In this document: piece by piece, positions 8,165-15,721 of the stretch
How positions within the stretch are numbered: the first letter of the stretch is position 1
How the letters are laid out: each line of letters begins with the position of its first letter
NCBI GenBank assembly: GCA_902578265.1
Contig: CACHCA010000009.1
Location: 1-38,542 of the forward strand
Source: an uncultured Pelagibacteraceae bacterium
GTDB lineage: Bacteria; Pseudomonadota; Alphaproteobacteria; Pelagibacterales; Pelagibacteraceae
Direction of reading: 5' to 3'
Length of the DNA stretch: 38,542 nt
Notes under the pieces: generated by a model
What the model saw: only the letters and a program-made list of their open reading frames with translations
Database searches by the model: none
What the model was told of the DNA's origin: nothing
Translations under genes and position numbers: made by a program

Positions 8165-10095
8165 GATAAACACTCCTCGTATTCTTGTTCTTGGTTTGGT
8201 TGATTATTTTCGGATTTATATACATTGGCTGTAACATCTGTTGATTTAGCATCATTGATATTTTCAGCTCTTTGAATTGATTTTGATCTGCAGTAATAAA
8301 GGCTTTTTAAACCTTTTTTCCAAGCATCAAAATGAATTCTATGTAATTCTTTTTTGTGAACGTCCGCTGGTAAAAATAAGTTGACTGATTGTGCTTGAGA
8401 AATAAATGGTGTTCTATCGCCACTTAATTCAATGATCCATTTTTGATTTAATTCAAAAGCAGTTTTAAAAACATCTTTTTCTAATTCAGTTAAAAAATCT
8501 AGATGTGAAACTGAACCCTGGTTAGTCGTTATTGTTGACCATGTTTCATCATCGTTTTTACCATGACCTTCTAAAATCTCTTCAAGATATCTATTTCTAA
8601 CATTGAAAGATCCTGACAAAGTTTTATGGGTGTAACTATTAGCTGCGATAGGTTCTACTCCTGGTGATGCACCTCCACAGATTATTGAAATAGATGCAGT
8701 TGGTGCAATTGCAGTTTTGTTTGAAAACCTTTCTTTAAAACCATATTCTGCAGCATCTGGACATGCACCTCTTTCTTCAGCTAAATCTTTTGAGGCTTGA
8801 TTTACTTTTTCATGAATATTTTTGAAAATCTTTTTATTCCATGACTTTGCCATAACAGACTCGAGTGGAATTCTTTTTTTCTGCAAGAAAGAATGGAAAC
8901 CCATCACTCCTAACCCAACACTTCTTTCTCTCTCAGCAGAGTATTTAGCATCTTTAAATTGCTCAGGGGCTTTGTTGATAAAATCAGATAAAACATTATC
9001 TAAAAATCTCATTACATCTCCAATCATATCTGGATCATCTTTCCACTCATCATACTTTTCTAAATTTAATGAAGACAAACAACAAACAGCTGTTCTATCT
9101 CTTCCATCTTTATCGATACCAGTAGGTAAAGTTATTTCACTGCAAAGGTTTGAAGTTTTAACTGTAAGGTTTGCAAGTTTATGATGTTGCGGTATTTGTC
9201 TATTAACAGTATCGATGTAAATAATGTAAGGTTCACCTGTTTCAATTCTCGCTGTTAATAATCTGATCCATAAATTTCTTGCGGATATAGTTTGTTGAAT
9301 AGTTCCGTCAGCAGGACTCTTTAGTGCCCATTGCTCATCATTTTCTACAGCTCGCATAAATGCATCTGAAACCAAAACACCGTGGTGTAAGTTTAATGCT
9401 TTCCTATTTGGATCACCACCAGTTGGTCTTCTCATCTCCATGAACTCTTCTATTTCAGGATGGTCAATTGGAAGATAACATGCTGCAGATCCTCTTCTTA
9501 ATGAACCTTGACTGATTGCCATAGTTAATGAGTCCATAACTTTTATAAACGGAATAATGCCAGAGGTTTTTCCAACTTTACCAATCTTCTCACCTATTGA
9601 TCTCAAATTTCCCCAATAACTTCCAATACCTCCACCTTTTGCAGCTAACCAAACATTTTCACTCCAAAGATCTAGAATGCCACCTAAGCTATCTGATGCT
9701 TCATTTAAAAAACATGAAATTGGTAATCCTCTTTTAGTTCCACCATTAGACAAAACAGGTGTAGCCGGCATGAACCAGAGATTACTTATATAATTATAAA
9801 TTCTTTGCGCATGCAAATTATCGTCAGCATATGTGCTAGCTACTCTCGCAAATAAATCTTGAAAAGACTCATTGTGACCAAGATATCTGTCTTTTAAAGT
9901 CGCCTTACCAAAATCAGTTAAGTTTATGTCTTTTGATCGGTCAATTTTAATTATTATGCCTTTGTCGTTTTGAAACAGCTCAGTTTCATTATTTAATGAG
10001 AATAAATCTGGTCTATTGTTTTTTTGGACTTCCTTGACCTTGGGGCTATATTCAGAGACAGCTTTCTTTAATGCCTGCGATAGTATTTTATTCAT
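8155..10095 (-). CDS. nrdA: Ribonucleoside-diphosphate reductase class I, alpha (catalytic) subunit, without ATP-cone
   Basis: The catalytic subunit reduces ribonucleotides to deoxyribonucleotides. Active-site residues are visible: Cys128 in ISCFLN, the NxCxE triad Asn316-Cys318-Glu320 in SNLCSEI, Cys338 in AVCCLSSLNL, the radical-relay pair Tyr600-Tyr601 in SLYYCRS, and the swinging C-terminal thiols Cys642 and Cys645 in ECLSCQ. At 646 residues it is over 100 shorter than E. coli NrdA, and its N terminus shows no ATP-cone motif, so it should lack activity-site inhibition by dATP in that domain. Start is ATG with no Shine-Dalgarno. A candidate NrdR palindrome lies 34 bases upstream. It is followed by nrdB with a ten-base overlap. 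Confidence 0.95.
   Translation of the reverse strand: MNKILSQALKKAVSEYSPKVKEVQKNNRPDLFSLNNETELFQNDKGIIIKIDRSKDINLTDFGKATLKDRYLGHNESFQDLFARVASTYADDNLHAQRIYNYISNLWFMPATPVLSNGGTKRGLPISCFLNEASDSLGGILDLWSENVWLAAKGGGIGSYWGNLRSIGEKIGKVGKTSGIIPFIKVMDSLTMAISQGSLRRGSAACYLPIDHPEIEEFMEMRRPTGGDPNRKALNLHHGVLVSDAFMRAVENDEQWALKSPADGTIQQTISARNLWIRLLTARIETGEPYIIYIDTVNRQIPQHHKLANLTVKTSNLCSEITLPTGIDKDGRDRTAVCCLSSLNLEKYDEWKDDPDMIGDVMRFLDNVLSDFINKAPEQFKDAKYSAERERSVGLGVMGFHSFLQKKRIPLESVMAKSWNKKIFKNIHEKVNQASKDLAEERGACPDAAEYGFKERFSNKTAIAPTASISIICGGASPGVEPIAANSYTHKTLSGSFNVRNRYLEEILEGHGKNDDETWSTITTNQGSVSHLDFLTELEKDVFKTAFELNQKWIIELSGDRTPFISQAQSVNLFLPADVHKKELHRIHFDAWKKGLKSLYYCRSKSIQRAENINDAKSTDVTANVYKSENNQPNQEQEYEECLSCQ
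8174..8179 (-). promoter_or_regulatory. Shine-Dalgarno deciding the nrdB start
   Basis: On the minus strand GAGGAG occupies about 8177-8172 and sits eight bases before the ATG at 8164-8162, inside the 3' end of nrdA. The alternative GTG at 8173-8171 runs into this motif and so cannot use it. The site supports ATG as the start and coupled translation with nrdA. Confidence 0.65.
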
Positions 10096-10128
10096 TTTTT
10101 GTTAATATATCTTGTTAATATAGCGAAA

Positions 10129-10143
10129 ACAACTATATGTTGT
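10129..10143. promoter_or_regulatory. Candidate NrdR box upstream of nrdAB
   Basis: ACAACTATATGTTGT is a perfect 5-base inverted repeat around TATAT and resembles the NrdR box consensus (ACA-C-ATATAT-GTGT type). It is centred about 41 bases before the nrdA ATG, where NrdR would repress RNR genes. NrdR boxes usually come in pairs about three helical turns apart; a clean second copy is not visible, only a weak TGGTGTTAATATAC nearby. A promoter-like TTGTTT - 17 bases - TATATT (10132-10127 and 10109-10104, minus strand) overlaps it, but would leave almost no leader. The rest of the 158-base gap to the mutase gene is AT-rich with three TTGTTAATATA-like repeats (10099, 10112, 10153). Confidence 0.5.
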
Positions 10144-10253
10144 GTGCGCTTGGTGTTAATATACTAAATATTATGTAAATCAACAGAACATTTATAGAAC
10201 AGTGAAAAAAAAATTCAACTATAAAAATGAAAAAAATGTAAGTAATTAACAGC

Positions 10254-11708
10254 ATGTCTCAATCAATAAAAATAGACCCCTTCGGCTTTAGAGAATATGA
10301 CGCAAGATGGATTTACGAAAAAGACATTAATGAGCCGGGAATCACGAATCTTGGAAAAGGTCTAGGTACCCAAATTAAAGAGCATACTAAAAAAGAAAAC
10401 CCAAGAGTAATAGTTGGACATGATTATAGATCATACAGCGAAAAAATAAAGTCAGCTTTAAAAAAGGGTTTACTATCAACTGGATGTTTTATTGAAGATG
10501 TTGGTTTATCTCTATCACCAATGGTTTATTTCGCACAATTTAATTTAGATGCCGATGCAGTTGCTATGGTAACAGCTAGTCATAATGAAAACGGTTGGAC
10601 GGGAGTAAAAATGGGAATCAAAAAAGGATTAACGCATGCGCCTGAGGAAATGAAAGAATTAAAAGAAATTACCTTAAATGAAAATTTTACTGAAGGTAAC
10701 GGTAATGAAAAACAAATTAAAGATTTTGATAAAGTTTATAAAGAGGGTTTAATAAGTAAAAATAAATTAAAAAAGAAAATAAAAGCAGTTGTTGCTTGTG
10801 GTAATGGTACAGCAGGGATTTTTGCCCCTGATATACTAAGAGGAATTGGGTGTGAGGTGGTAGAATTAGACTGTAATTTAGATTGGAATTTCCCAAAATA
10901 TAATCCAAACCCTGAAGATTTAGAAATGCTTCATGCAATTGTTAAATCAGTGAAAGAAAACAATGCTGATATAGGTTTTGGTTTTGATGGAGATGGTGAT
11001 CGTGTTGGTGTAATTGATAATGAAGGAAACGAAATTTTTTCTGATAAAATAGGCCTATTAATCGCTAGAAATTTATCGAATTCACATAAAAGTTCAAAGT
11101 TTATTGTGGATGTAAAATCTACCGGTCTTTATTCAACTGATGAAATTTTAAATAAAAATCAATGTGAAACTTTATATTGGAAAACAGGTCATTCTCACAT
11201 CAAAAGAAAAGTGCATAGTGAAAAAGCTTTAGCTGGATTTGAAAAAAGTGGACACTTTTTTTTCAATCAACCATTAGGTTACGGTTACGACGATGGAATT
11301 AATTCAGCAATTCAAGTTTGTCACTTATTAAATAATCAAGATAAAAAAATGAGTGAAATAATTAAAGAGCTTCCAACCACTTACCAATCACCAACAATGG
11401 CGCCTTTTTGTAAAGATGAGGAAAAATACAATGTAGTTGACGAAATGGTAAGGGAATTTAAAAAAATAAAAGACCAAAAAATTAAAATAGACAATCAAGA
11501 AATAAAGGAGATTATAACTGTAAATGGAGTTAGATTTTCTTTTGAAGATGGTTCTTGGGGTTTAATTCGAGCATCCTCTAATAAACCCTCATTAGTTGTA
11601 GTAACTGAAAGCCCTACTTCTGATGAAAGAAAATTAAATATTTTTAAATTCATTGATAAAACATTAATGAAAACTGGCAAGATTGGTGAGTACGATCAAA
11701 AAATTTAA
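10254..11708 (+). CDS. Phosphomannomutase/phosphoglucomutase (alpha-D-phosphohexomutase)
   Basis: The enzyme moves phosphate between C6 and C1 of a hexose, supplying mannose-1-P or glucose-1-P for nucleotide sugars. All four family loops are seen in the 484 residues: phosphoserine loop TASHNENGW with Ser109, metal loop DGDGDR at 245-250, sugar-specificity loop EKSGH at 330-334, and phosphate-binding loop RASSNKPS near the C terminus. The length and the loops fit the bacterial PMM/PGM (AlgC/ManB-like) group rather than GlmM, which is shorter and has a different serine loop. Which sugar is preferred cannot be told. It runs opposite to nrdA across a 158-base gap and ends before the hairpin at 11773. 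It could feed the dTDP-glucose synthesis at 33-36 kb, but that is inference. Confidence 0.9.
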   Translation: MSQSIKIDPFGFREYDARWIYEKDINEPGITNLGKGLGTQIKEHTKKENPRVIVGHDYRSYSEKIKSALKKGLLSTGCFIEDVGLSLSPMVYFAQFNLDADAVAMVTASHNENGWTGVKMGIKKGLTHAPEEMKELKEITLNENFTEGNGNEKQIKDFDKVYKEGLISKNKLKKKIKAVVACGNGTAGIFAPDILRGIGCEVVELDCNLDWNFPKYNPNPEDLEMLHAIVKSVKENNADIGFGFDGDGDRVGVIDNEGNEIFSDKIGLLIARNLSNSHKSSKFIVDVKSTGLYSTDEILNKNQCETLYWKTGHSHIKRKVHSEKALAGFEKSGHFFFNQPLGYGYDDGINSAIQVCHLLNNQDKKMSEIIKELPTTYQSPTMAPFCKDEEKYNVVDEMVREFKKIKDQKIKIDNQEIKEIITVNGVRFSFEDGSWGLIRASSNKPSLVVVTESPTSDERKLNIFKFIDKTLMKTGKIGEYDQKI

Positions 11709-11755
11709 TAAGGGAAAGATTCAACTAAAAAGTGTTCATAAAAATGTAAAGAATC

Positions 11756-11768
11756 ATTTACTGTAAAT
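11756..11768 (+). repeat. Short perfect palindrome in the DUF2061 leader
   Basis: ATTTAC-T-GTAAAT is a perfect inverted repeat just before the terminator-like hairpin at 11773-11810. A weaker GATTC...GAATC pair brackets the preceding bases (about 11719-11755). It could be an operator or part of a folded leader RNA; alone it proves neither. Confidence 0.35.
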
Positions 11769-11772
11769 ATGT

Positions 11773-11810
11773 GAGGTGATGGAGGGAGACTGAAGTCACC
11801 TCTTTTTTTT
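11773..11810 (+). terminator. Terminator-like hairpin abutting the DUF2061 start codon
   Basis: GAGGTGA (11773-11779) pairs perfectly with TCACCTC (11796-11802), followed by eight T from 11803 to 11810. The 16-base loop is purine-rich and contains GGAGGGAG. This is an intrinsic terminator shape for the mutase transcript. Unusually, the T-tract touches the ATG of the next gene at 11811, so any transcript reading that gene must pass through the hairpin or start inside it. It could be a plain terminator or a conditional attenuator. Confidence 0.7.
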
Positions 11811-12011
11811 ATGGCAGATAAAAAAATTAGATCAATAGCTAAAACTTTTTCTTGGAGATTTATCATTTTTGTTTATTGGGTAATTTTTGGATACATTTAC
11901 ACTGGAACATTTACAGGTGCAGGGATACTCGGTGTTGGATCAATAGTTCCACTTTTTTTTTACTATTTTCATGAGAGAATTTGGAACAAGGTTAAATGGG
12001 GAACTGGTTAA
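11811..12011 (+). CDS. DUF2061 small membrane protein
   Basis: The 66-residue protein fits DUF2061: a basic start ending in SIAKTFSWR, one or two hydrophobic segments (about residues 16-32 and 36-52) and the closing motif YYFHERIWNKVKWG, matching the family's YYLHERVWN.I.WG. Function is unknown; family members are small inner-membrane proteins. The ATG follows directly on the eight-T tract of the hairpin at 11773-11810 and has no Shine-Dalgarno at usual spacing; a GGAGG lies in the hairpin loop 25 bases away. Its stop and that of the convergent tauE gene both fall in the palindrome TTAATATTAA (12008-12017), two bases apart. Confidence 0.85.
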   Translation: MADKKIRSIAKTFSWRFIIFVYWVIFGYIYTGTFTGAGILGVGSIVPLFFYYFHERIWNKVKWGTG

Positions 12012-12013
12012 TA

Positions 12014-12850
12014 TTAATTTATTGATAAGTATTCAAAAAAAGATCTAATCGATACAATAATTAAGAATATCCCAAAGATCTTGCTCAATATATTTTTATC
12101 TATTTTATAAACTGCTTTTGCCCCTACTCTAGCCATTATCATTGTTACTGGCACGAAAACTAGAAATCCAAGTAAATTCACATATCCAAAACTATAGGGT
12201 GTATTAATATTATCTACAATTTTACCTCCAGTAATCATTGTAATTGTACCAAATACAGCAATCAAAAAACCAACTCCTGCTGCAGTTCCTATTGATCTCC
12301 TAATATCGTATCCAAAAGTTCTCATAAAAGGAACCATTAATGAACCGCCACCAATCCCCAGTAACACAGATATAAAACCTATAATAATTCCTGAAATATT
12401 TTTAGCTGAGTCAGAGATCATTTTTGGATTTTTTAAAAGCTGTTCTCTAAAAAAGATAAAGAATAAACCAACTATAAAAGCCATAATAGAAAAGAATAAA
12501 ACGAAAGCTGGTGTTTTTAAATTTACTGCTAAAAATGTTCCCCCAATAACTCCAAATAAAATAAATATACCAAAGGATTTTATGAGTTTAAAATCAACTG
12601 CATCATACTCCATATGAGTTTTTGTTGATATGATAGAAGTTGGAATTATAATTGCTAATGAAGTACCAACTGAAAGATGCATTCTTGTTGTAATATCAAA
12701 ATCTAAAACAGTAAAAGCATAATAAAGAGCAGGCACTATTATTATACCACCACCAACTCCTAATAAACCTGCCATAAAACCAGCAACAGATGCTGCTAAA
12801 GATAAAACAAATAAAAGATTTATAATTTCATTTATGTCTAAAGTTTCCAT
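12014..12850 (-). CDS. TauE/SafE-family membrane transporter (possible sulfite/organosulfonate exporter)
   Basis: The 278-residue protein has about eight membrane segments and the internal duplication typical of TauE/SafE (formerly DUF81): GLLGVGGG at 28-35 and LLGIGGG at 163-169, each followed by a hydrophobic 'VP' segment. Family members export sulfite, sulfoacetate or related anions, but most are uncharacterised. Its start overlaps the dusA stop by one base (TAATG), so it is the last gene of a dctPQM-dusA-tauE run. That arrangement hints that the TRAP substrate could be a sulfonate whose sulfite is exported, but no sulfonate-cleaving enzyme is in the window, so this remains speculation. 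It converges with the DUF2061 gene. Confidence 0.85.
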   Translation of the reverse strand: METLDINEIINLLFVLSLAASVAGFMAGLLGVGGGIIIVPALYYAFTVLDFDITTRMHLSVGTSLAIIIPTSIISTKTHMEYDAVDFKLIKSFGIFILFGVIGGTFLAVNLKTPAFVLFFSIMAFIVGLFFIFFREQLLKNPKMISDSAKNISGIIIGFISVLLGIGGGSLMVPFMRTFGYDIRRSIGTAAGVGFLIAVFGTITMITGGKIVDNINTPYSFGYVNLLGFLVFVPVTMIMARVGAKAVYKIDKNILSKIFGIFLIIVSIRSFFEYLSIN

Positions 12851-13854
12851 TATGAGTTGGCCTGAATTGCCTTTTCATTATTCTGAACAATAGTCATAAT
12901 ATGTTTTGCTTTTTGAAAATCAGAGTCTCTTGCCATCATGTTATCACTTAAATATCTTTTCCATTCTTTCGAGCCAACTTGTCCATGATATAAACCTACT
13001 GTATGTCTCATGATATGATTAATTTTTGTTCCTAATTTTACCTCTCTATCAGCATACTCTAAAAGTTTTTCTACAACTTGTTCTCTTGTGGGGCTATTCT
13101 TTGTCTTGAATATTTCTTTTTCAATTTCAATTAAGGAATATGGATTTTGATATATTGATCTTCCTATCATTACACCATCACAATGCTTTAAATGATTATT
13201 AATTTCTTTAACTTTTGTAATTCCACCATTTATAATTATTTCTAAGTTAGGATTTTCCTTTTTAATATCATAAACCATTTTATAATTTAATTTTGGAATA
13301 TTTAAATTTTGTTTGGGAGATAAACCTGTCAAGATTGCCTTCCTAGCATGCAATATAAATGTTTTTGAACCAGCATCTCTCATCTTATGAATAAAATCAT
13401 TTAAATAATCAAATTCTTCTGTATCATCGAAACCAATTCTTGTCTTAGCTGTAACAGGAATTCTACATGCATTTACCATTGAATTAATACATTCAGCAAC
13501 CAAATCAGGTTCTTTAATTAAACATGCTCCAAATTTATTTTTTTGAACTTTTTTGCTAGGACAACCAAGGTTAATATTAATTTCGTCATAACCCATATCC
13601 TCTGCAATTTTAGCCACTTCCGCTAACTCTTCTTTATTAGATCCACCTACTTGTAGAGCTAATGGTTTTTCTTCAGAGCTAAAAGATAAAATTTTGTTTC
13701 TATCACCGTGAATTGCAGATTTTGTTGCAACCATCTCGCTATAGAGCATTACATTTTTGCTCATCAGTCTTAAAAAGAAACGATCATGTCTATCAGTACA
13801 ATCCATCATTGGGGCAACTGATATTTTTCTATTAATTTTTTTTTTAGAATCCAA
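12850..13854 (-). CDS. dusA: tRNA-dihydrouridine synthase A
   Basis: The flavoenzyme reduces uridines in the D-loop of tRNA (positions 20/20a for DusA). The 334 residues begin with the DusA-type SVAPMMDCTDRHDRFFLRL (residues 12-30), contain the catalytic Cys98 in NINLGCPS and the later FMN-binding INGG and MIGRSIYQNP segments. The FMN-phosphate motif and TDRH-type opening favour DusA over DusB or DusC. The start is the TTG at 13854, inside the last eleven bases of dctM; the first in-frame ATG lies inside the conserved APMMD motif and would remove a core strand. No clear Shine-Dalgarno is seen, suggesting coupling to dctM. Why a tRNA enzyme sits in a transporter operon is not clear. Confidence 0.9.
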   Translation of the reverse strand: MDSKKKINRKISVAPMMDCTDRHDRFFLRLMSKNVMLYSEMVATKSAIHGDRNKILSFSSEEKPLALQVGGSNKEELAEVAKIAEDMGYDEININLGCPSKKVQKNKFGACLIKEPDLVAECINSMVNACRIPVTAKTRIGFDDTEEFDYLNDFIHKMRDAGSKTFILHARKAILTGLSPKQNLNIPKLNYKMVYDIKKENPNLEIIINGGITKVKEINNHLKHCDGVMIGRSIYQNPYSLIEIEKEIFKTKNSPTREQVVEKLLEYADREVKLGTKINHIMRHTVGLYHGQVGSKEWKRYLSDNMMARDSDFQKAKHIMTIVQNNEKAIQANS

Positions 13855-15175
13855 GGTCTTTACCCATTATTTTATCAGGTAACCATGTAACAATCTCAGG
13901 AAAAATACATAAAATTACTATAGCTAAAGCCATAATTATCATAAACGGTATAGATCCTTTTAAAATTTCTGACAAACTAACGTCTGGGGTAATTCCTTTT
14001 ATAATATAAAGATTTAATCCAACTGGTGGTGTAATTAAGCCAATCTCCATATTGATTGTAAATACTATTGCAAACCAATATGGGTCAAAACCTAAAGTAG
14101 TAATAACTGGCAATAATATTGCTGAAGTCATTACAATAACTGCAACTGGGGGTAAAAAGAAACCAGCTATTAAAAGAAATATGTTTATTAGAATGAACAC
14201 AACCCATTTGTTAGAGCTTAATTCGACCATACTCTGCGCTAATGACTGAGTTACATACAGTTGTGAAAGAGTGAATGCAAAAAGATATGAGGCAGCGATA
14301 ATGAACATTATCATTACACTTTCTTTCATAGAAACTTTAACAATGTTCCAAATCTTTTTTGGCTGATAAATTTTGTAAACAACAGCTATTAATACAAAAA
14401 CTAAGAATGCCCCTACTCCAGATGCCTCGGATGGTGTTGCAACTCCTCCATAAAGTACATAGAGAACTCCTGCTATAATTGCCAAGAAAGGAAGAATTCT
14501 TGGTAAAACTTCAAGCTTTTCTTTAAGAGTTGGTCTTACTCTATTTCTTAAAGCTTTTGCTGCATCTTTATCAATAAAATAACTGTGTATTAGGGCCCAT
14601 ATCGCAAACATACCTGCCAACATAAAACCTGGTACAAGACCACATAAAAATAATCTTCCAATAGATGTACCCGTTGCAATTCCATAAACTATTAAAACAA
14701 TACTAGGTGGAATTAAAACTCCTAAGGTTCCACCTGCTGCAATGGTTCCTGTTGCAATTTGATCGGAATAACCTCTTTTTCTCATTTCTGGTATTCCCAT
14801 TGTCCCAATCGCAGCACAAGTTGCAGGACTAGATCCGCTTAAAGCTGCAAAAATTGAACAAGCGCCAATATTTGAAATTACCAATCCACCTGGTACTCTC
14901 CAAAGCCATCTATCTAATCCTGTATATAAATCTTTTCCAGCAGGAGAGTTGGCAACAGCCATTCCCATTAAAATAAACATTGGTATAGAAAGTAAAACAA
15001 AAGAGTTTAATCCTGCAAAAAATGTTTCAGCGAATACATCAAGCATTTGAAAACCCTCAAATGTAACCAAAAGAGCTATCGACACAAAACTCAAACCAAA
15101 AGCAATTGGAATTCCTGAAAAAAGTACCAATAAAGTAAAAACTGCAACAATTAATGCTATAATCAATGGATCCAT
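13844..15175 (-). CDS. dctM: TRAP transporter large permease subunit (DctM type)
   Basis: This 443-residue protein is the main transmembrane subunit of a tripartite ATP-independent periplasmic transporter. It has about twelve hydrophobic segments and the family blocks IPMFILMGMAVANS (about residue 64), GTLGVLIPPSIVLIVYG (about 153) and IGLITPPVGLNLY (about 377). It imports the substrate delivered by DctP using a sodium gradient in characterised members. Its ATG directly abuts the dctQ stop, and its end overlaps dusA by eleven bases. Substrate cannot be read from the permease. Confidence 0.93.
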   Translation of the reverse strand: MDPLIIALIVAVFTLLVLFSGIPIAFGLSFVSIALLVTFEGFQMLDVFAETFFAGLNSFVLLSIPMFILMGMAVANSPAGKDLYTGLDRWLWRVPGGLVISNIGACSIFAALSGSSPATCAAIGTMGIPEMRKRGYSDQIATGTIAAGGTLGVLIPPSIVLIVYGIATGTSIGRLFLCGLVPGFMLAGMFAIWALIHSYFIDKDAAKALRNRVRPTLKEKLEVLPRILPFLAIIAGVLYVLYGGVATPSEASGVGAFLVFVLIAVVYKIYQPKKIWNIVKVSMKESVMIMFIIAASYLFAFTLSQLYVTQSLAQSMVELSSNKWVVFILINIFLLIAGFFLPPVAVIVMTSAILLPVITTLGFDPYWFAIVFTINMEIGLITPPVGLNLYIIKGITPDVSLSEILKGSIPFMIIMALAIVILCIFPEIVTWLPDKIMGKDLGF

Positions 15176-15670
15176 TTATTTAAAATCCTCTTCATCAGTT
15201 AATTTTATAATTTCTGCGATATATTGTAATATCATCAATAAAGCCCCTAACATCATTGATGAATATGGTATCCATAGTGGTGGATCCCACACAGTTCCTG
15301 TTGAATAATTTTTGGTAAATGCTTCCTCAAACATTAAGAATCCAAAATAAAATAAAATTAGGAAAAATAATAAACTAATAGAAGATGTAAAAATTTTTAG
15401 TCTAATGATATTTTTTTTGGATAAAAAATCATATATCCATTCCATGCTCACATGAGCCTTTTCGCTTAGGACGTATACACTTCCTATAAAAGTTGAAGCA
15501 ACTAACAACATAGTTACTAGTTCTGTTTGCCATGTAATTGCTCTTTGAAAAAAATATCTCTCAAAAACAAGTTCCACGATTACTAAAATTGATAAGAGCA
15601 ATGCTAATACTGCGAAAGCACCACATGCTTTAGCGATTAGATCACAAAATTGAAGATACTTTTTTTTCAT
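15176..15670 (-). CDS. dctQ: TRAP transporter small permease subunit (DctQ type)
   Basis: The 164-residue protein has four predicted membrane helices (about residues 13-33, 46-66, 91-111 and 132-152) with the DctQ-type features WQTELVTMLLVASTFIGSVYVLSEKAHVSMEW around 42-76 (given here only as its place in the chain). It scaffolds the large permease. The ATG follows immediately after the eight-T stretch of the hairpin at 15671-15707. The AGGGG in the 3' arm of that hairpin is the only Shine-Dalgarno-like sequence, nine bases from the ATG, so initiation may depend on the hairpin being open. The stop abuts the dctM start. Confidence 0.88.
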   Translation of the reverse strand: MKKKYLQFCDLIAKACGAFAVLALLLSILVIVELVFERYFFQRAITWQTELVTMLLVASTFIGSVYVLSEKAHVSMEWIYDFLSKKNIIRLKIFTSSISLLFFLILFYFGFLMFEEAFTKNYSTGTVWDPPLWIPYSSMMLGALLMILQYIAEIIKLTDEEDFK

Positions 15671-15707
15671 AAAAAAAACCCCTATTTAATATGAATAAAT
15701 AGGGGTT
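15671..15707 (-). terminator. Strong hairpin with T-tract between dctP and dctQ (partial terminator)
   Basis: Twelve perfectly paired bases, AACCCCTATTTA (15677-15688) with TAAATAGGGGTT (15696-15707), enclose a seven-base loop. Read on the minus strand the stem is followed by a run of T ending at the dctQ ATG. It should end most transcripts after dctP and let some continue, giving an excess of binding protein over permease, as is common in solute-binding-protein operons. It also buries the AGGGG upstream of dctQ. The plus-strand reading gives no T-tract of note. Confidence 0.85.
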
Positions 15708-15721
15708 CTTTATATATTATT

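Noticed and set aside
8165..8173. GTG start for nrdB
   Set aside because: The GTG overlaps the Shine-Dalgarno and would add three non-conserved residues; the ATG nine bases later has ideal spacing.
8822..9184. 120-residue open frame on the plus strand
   Set aside because: It lies wholly inside nrdA on the opposite strand, has no family features and no ribosome-binding site; nrdA is certain, so this is an antisense shadow.
10151..10167. Second NrdR box
   Set aside because: TGGTGTTAATATACTAA is imperfectly symmetrical and its spacing from the first box is not the usual three turns.
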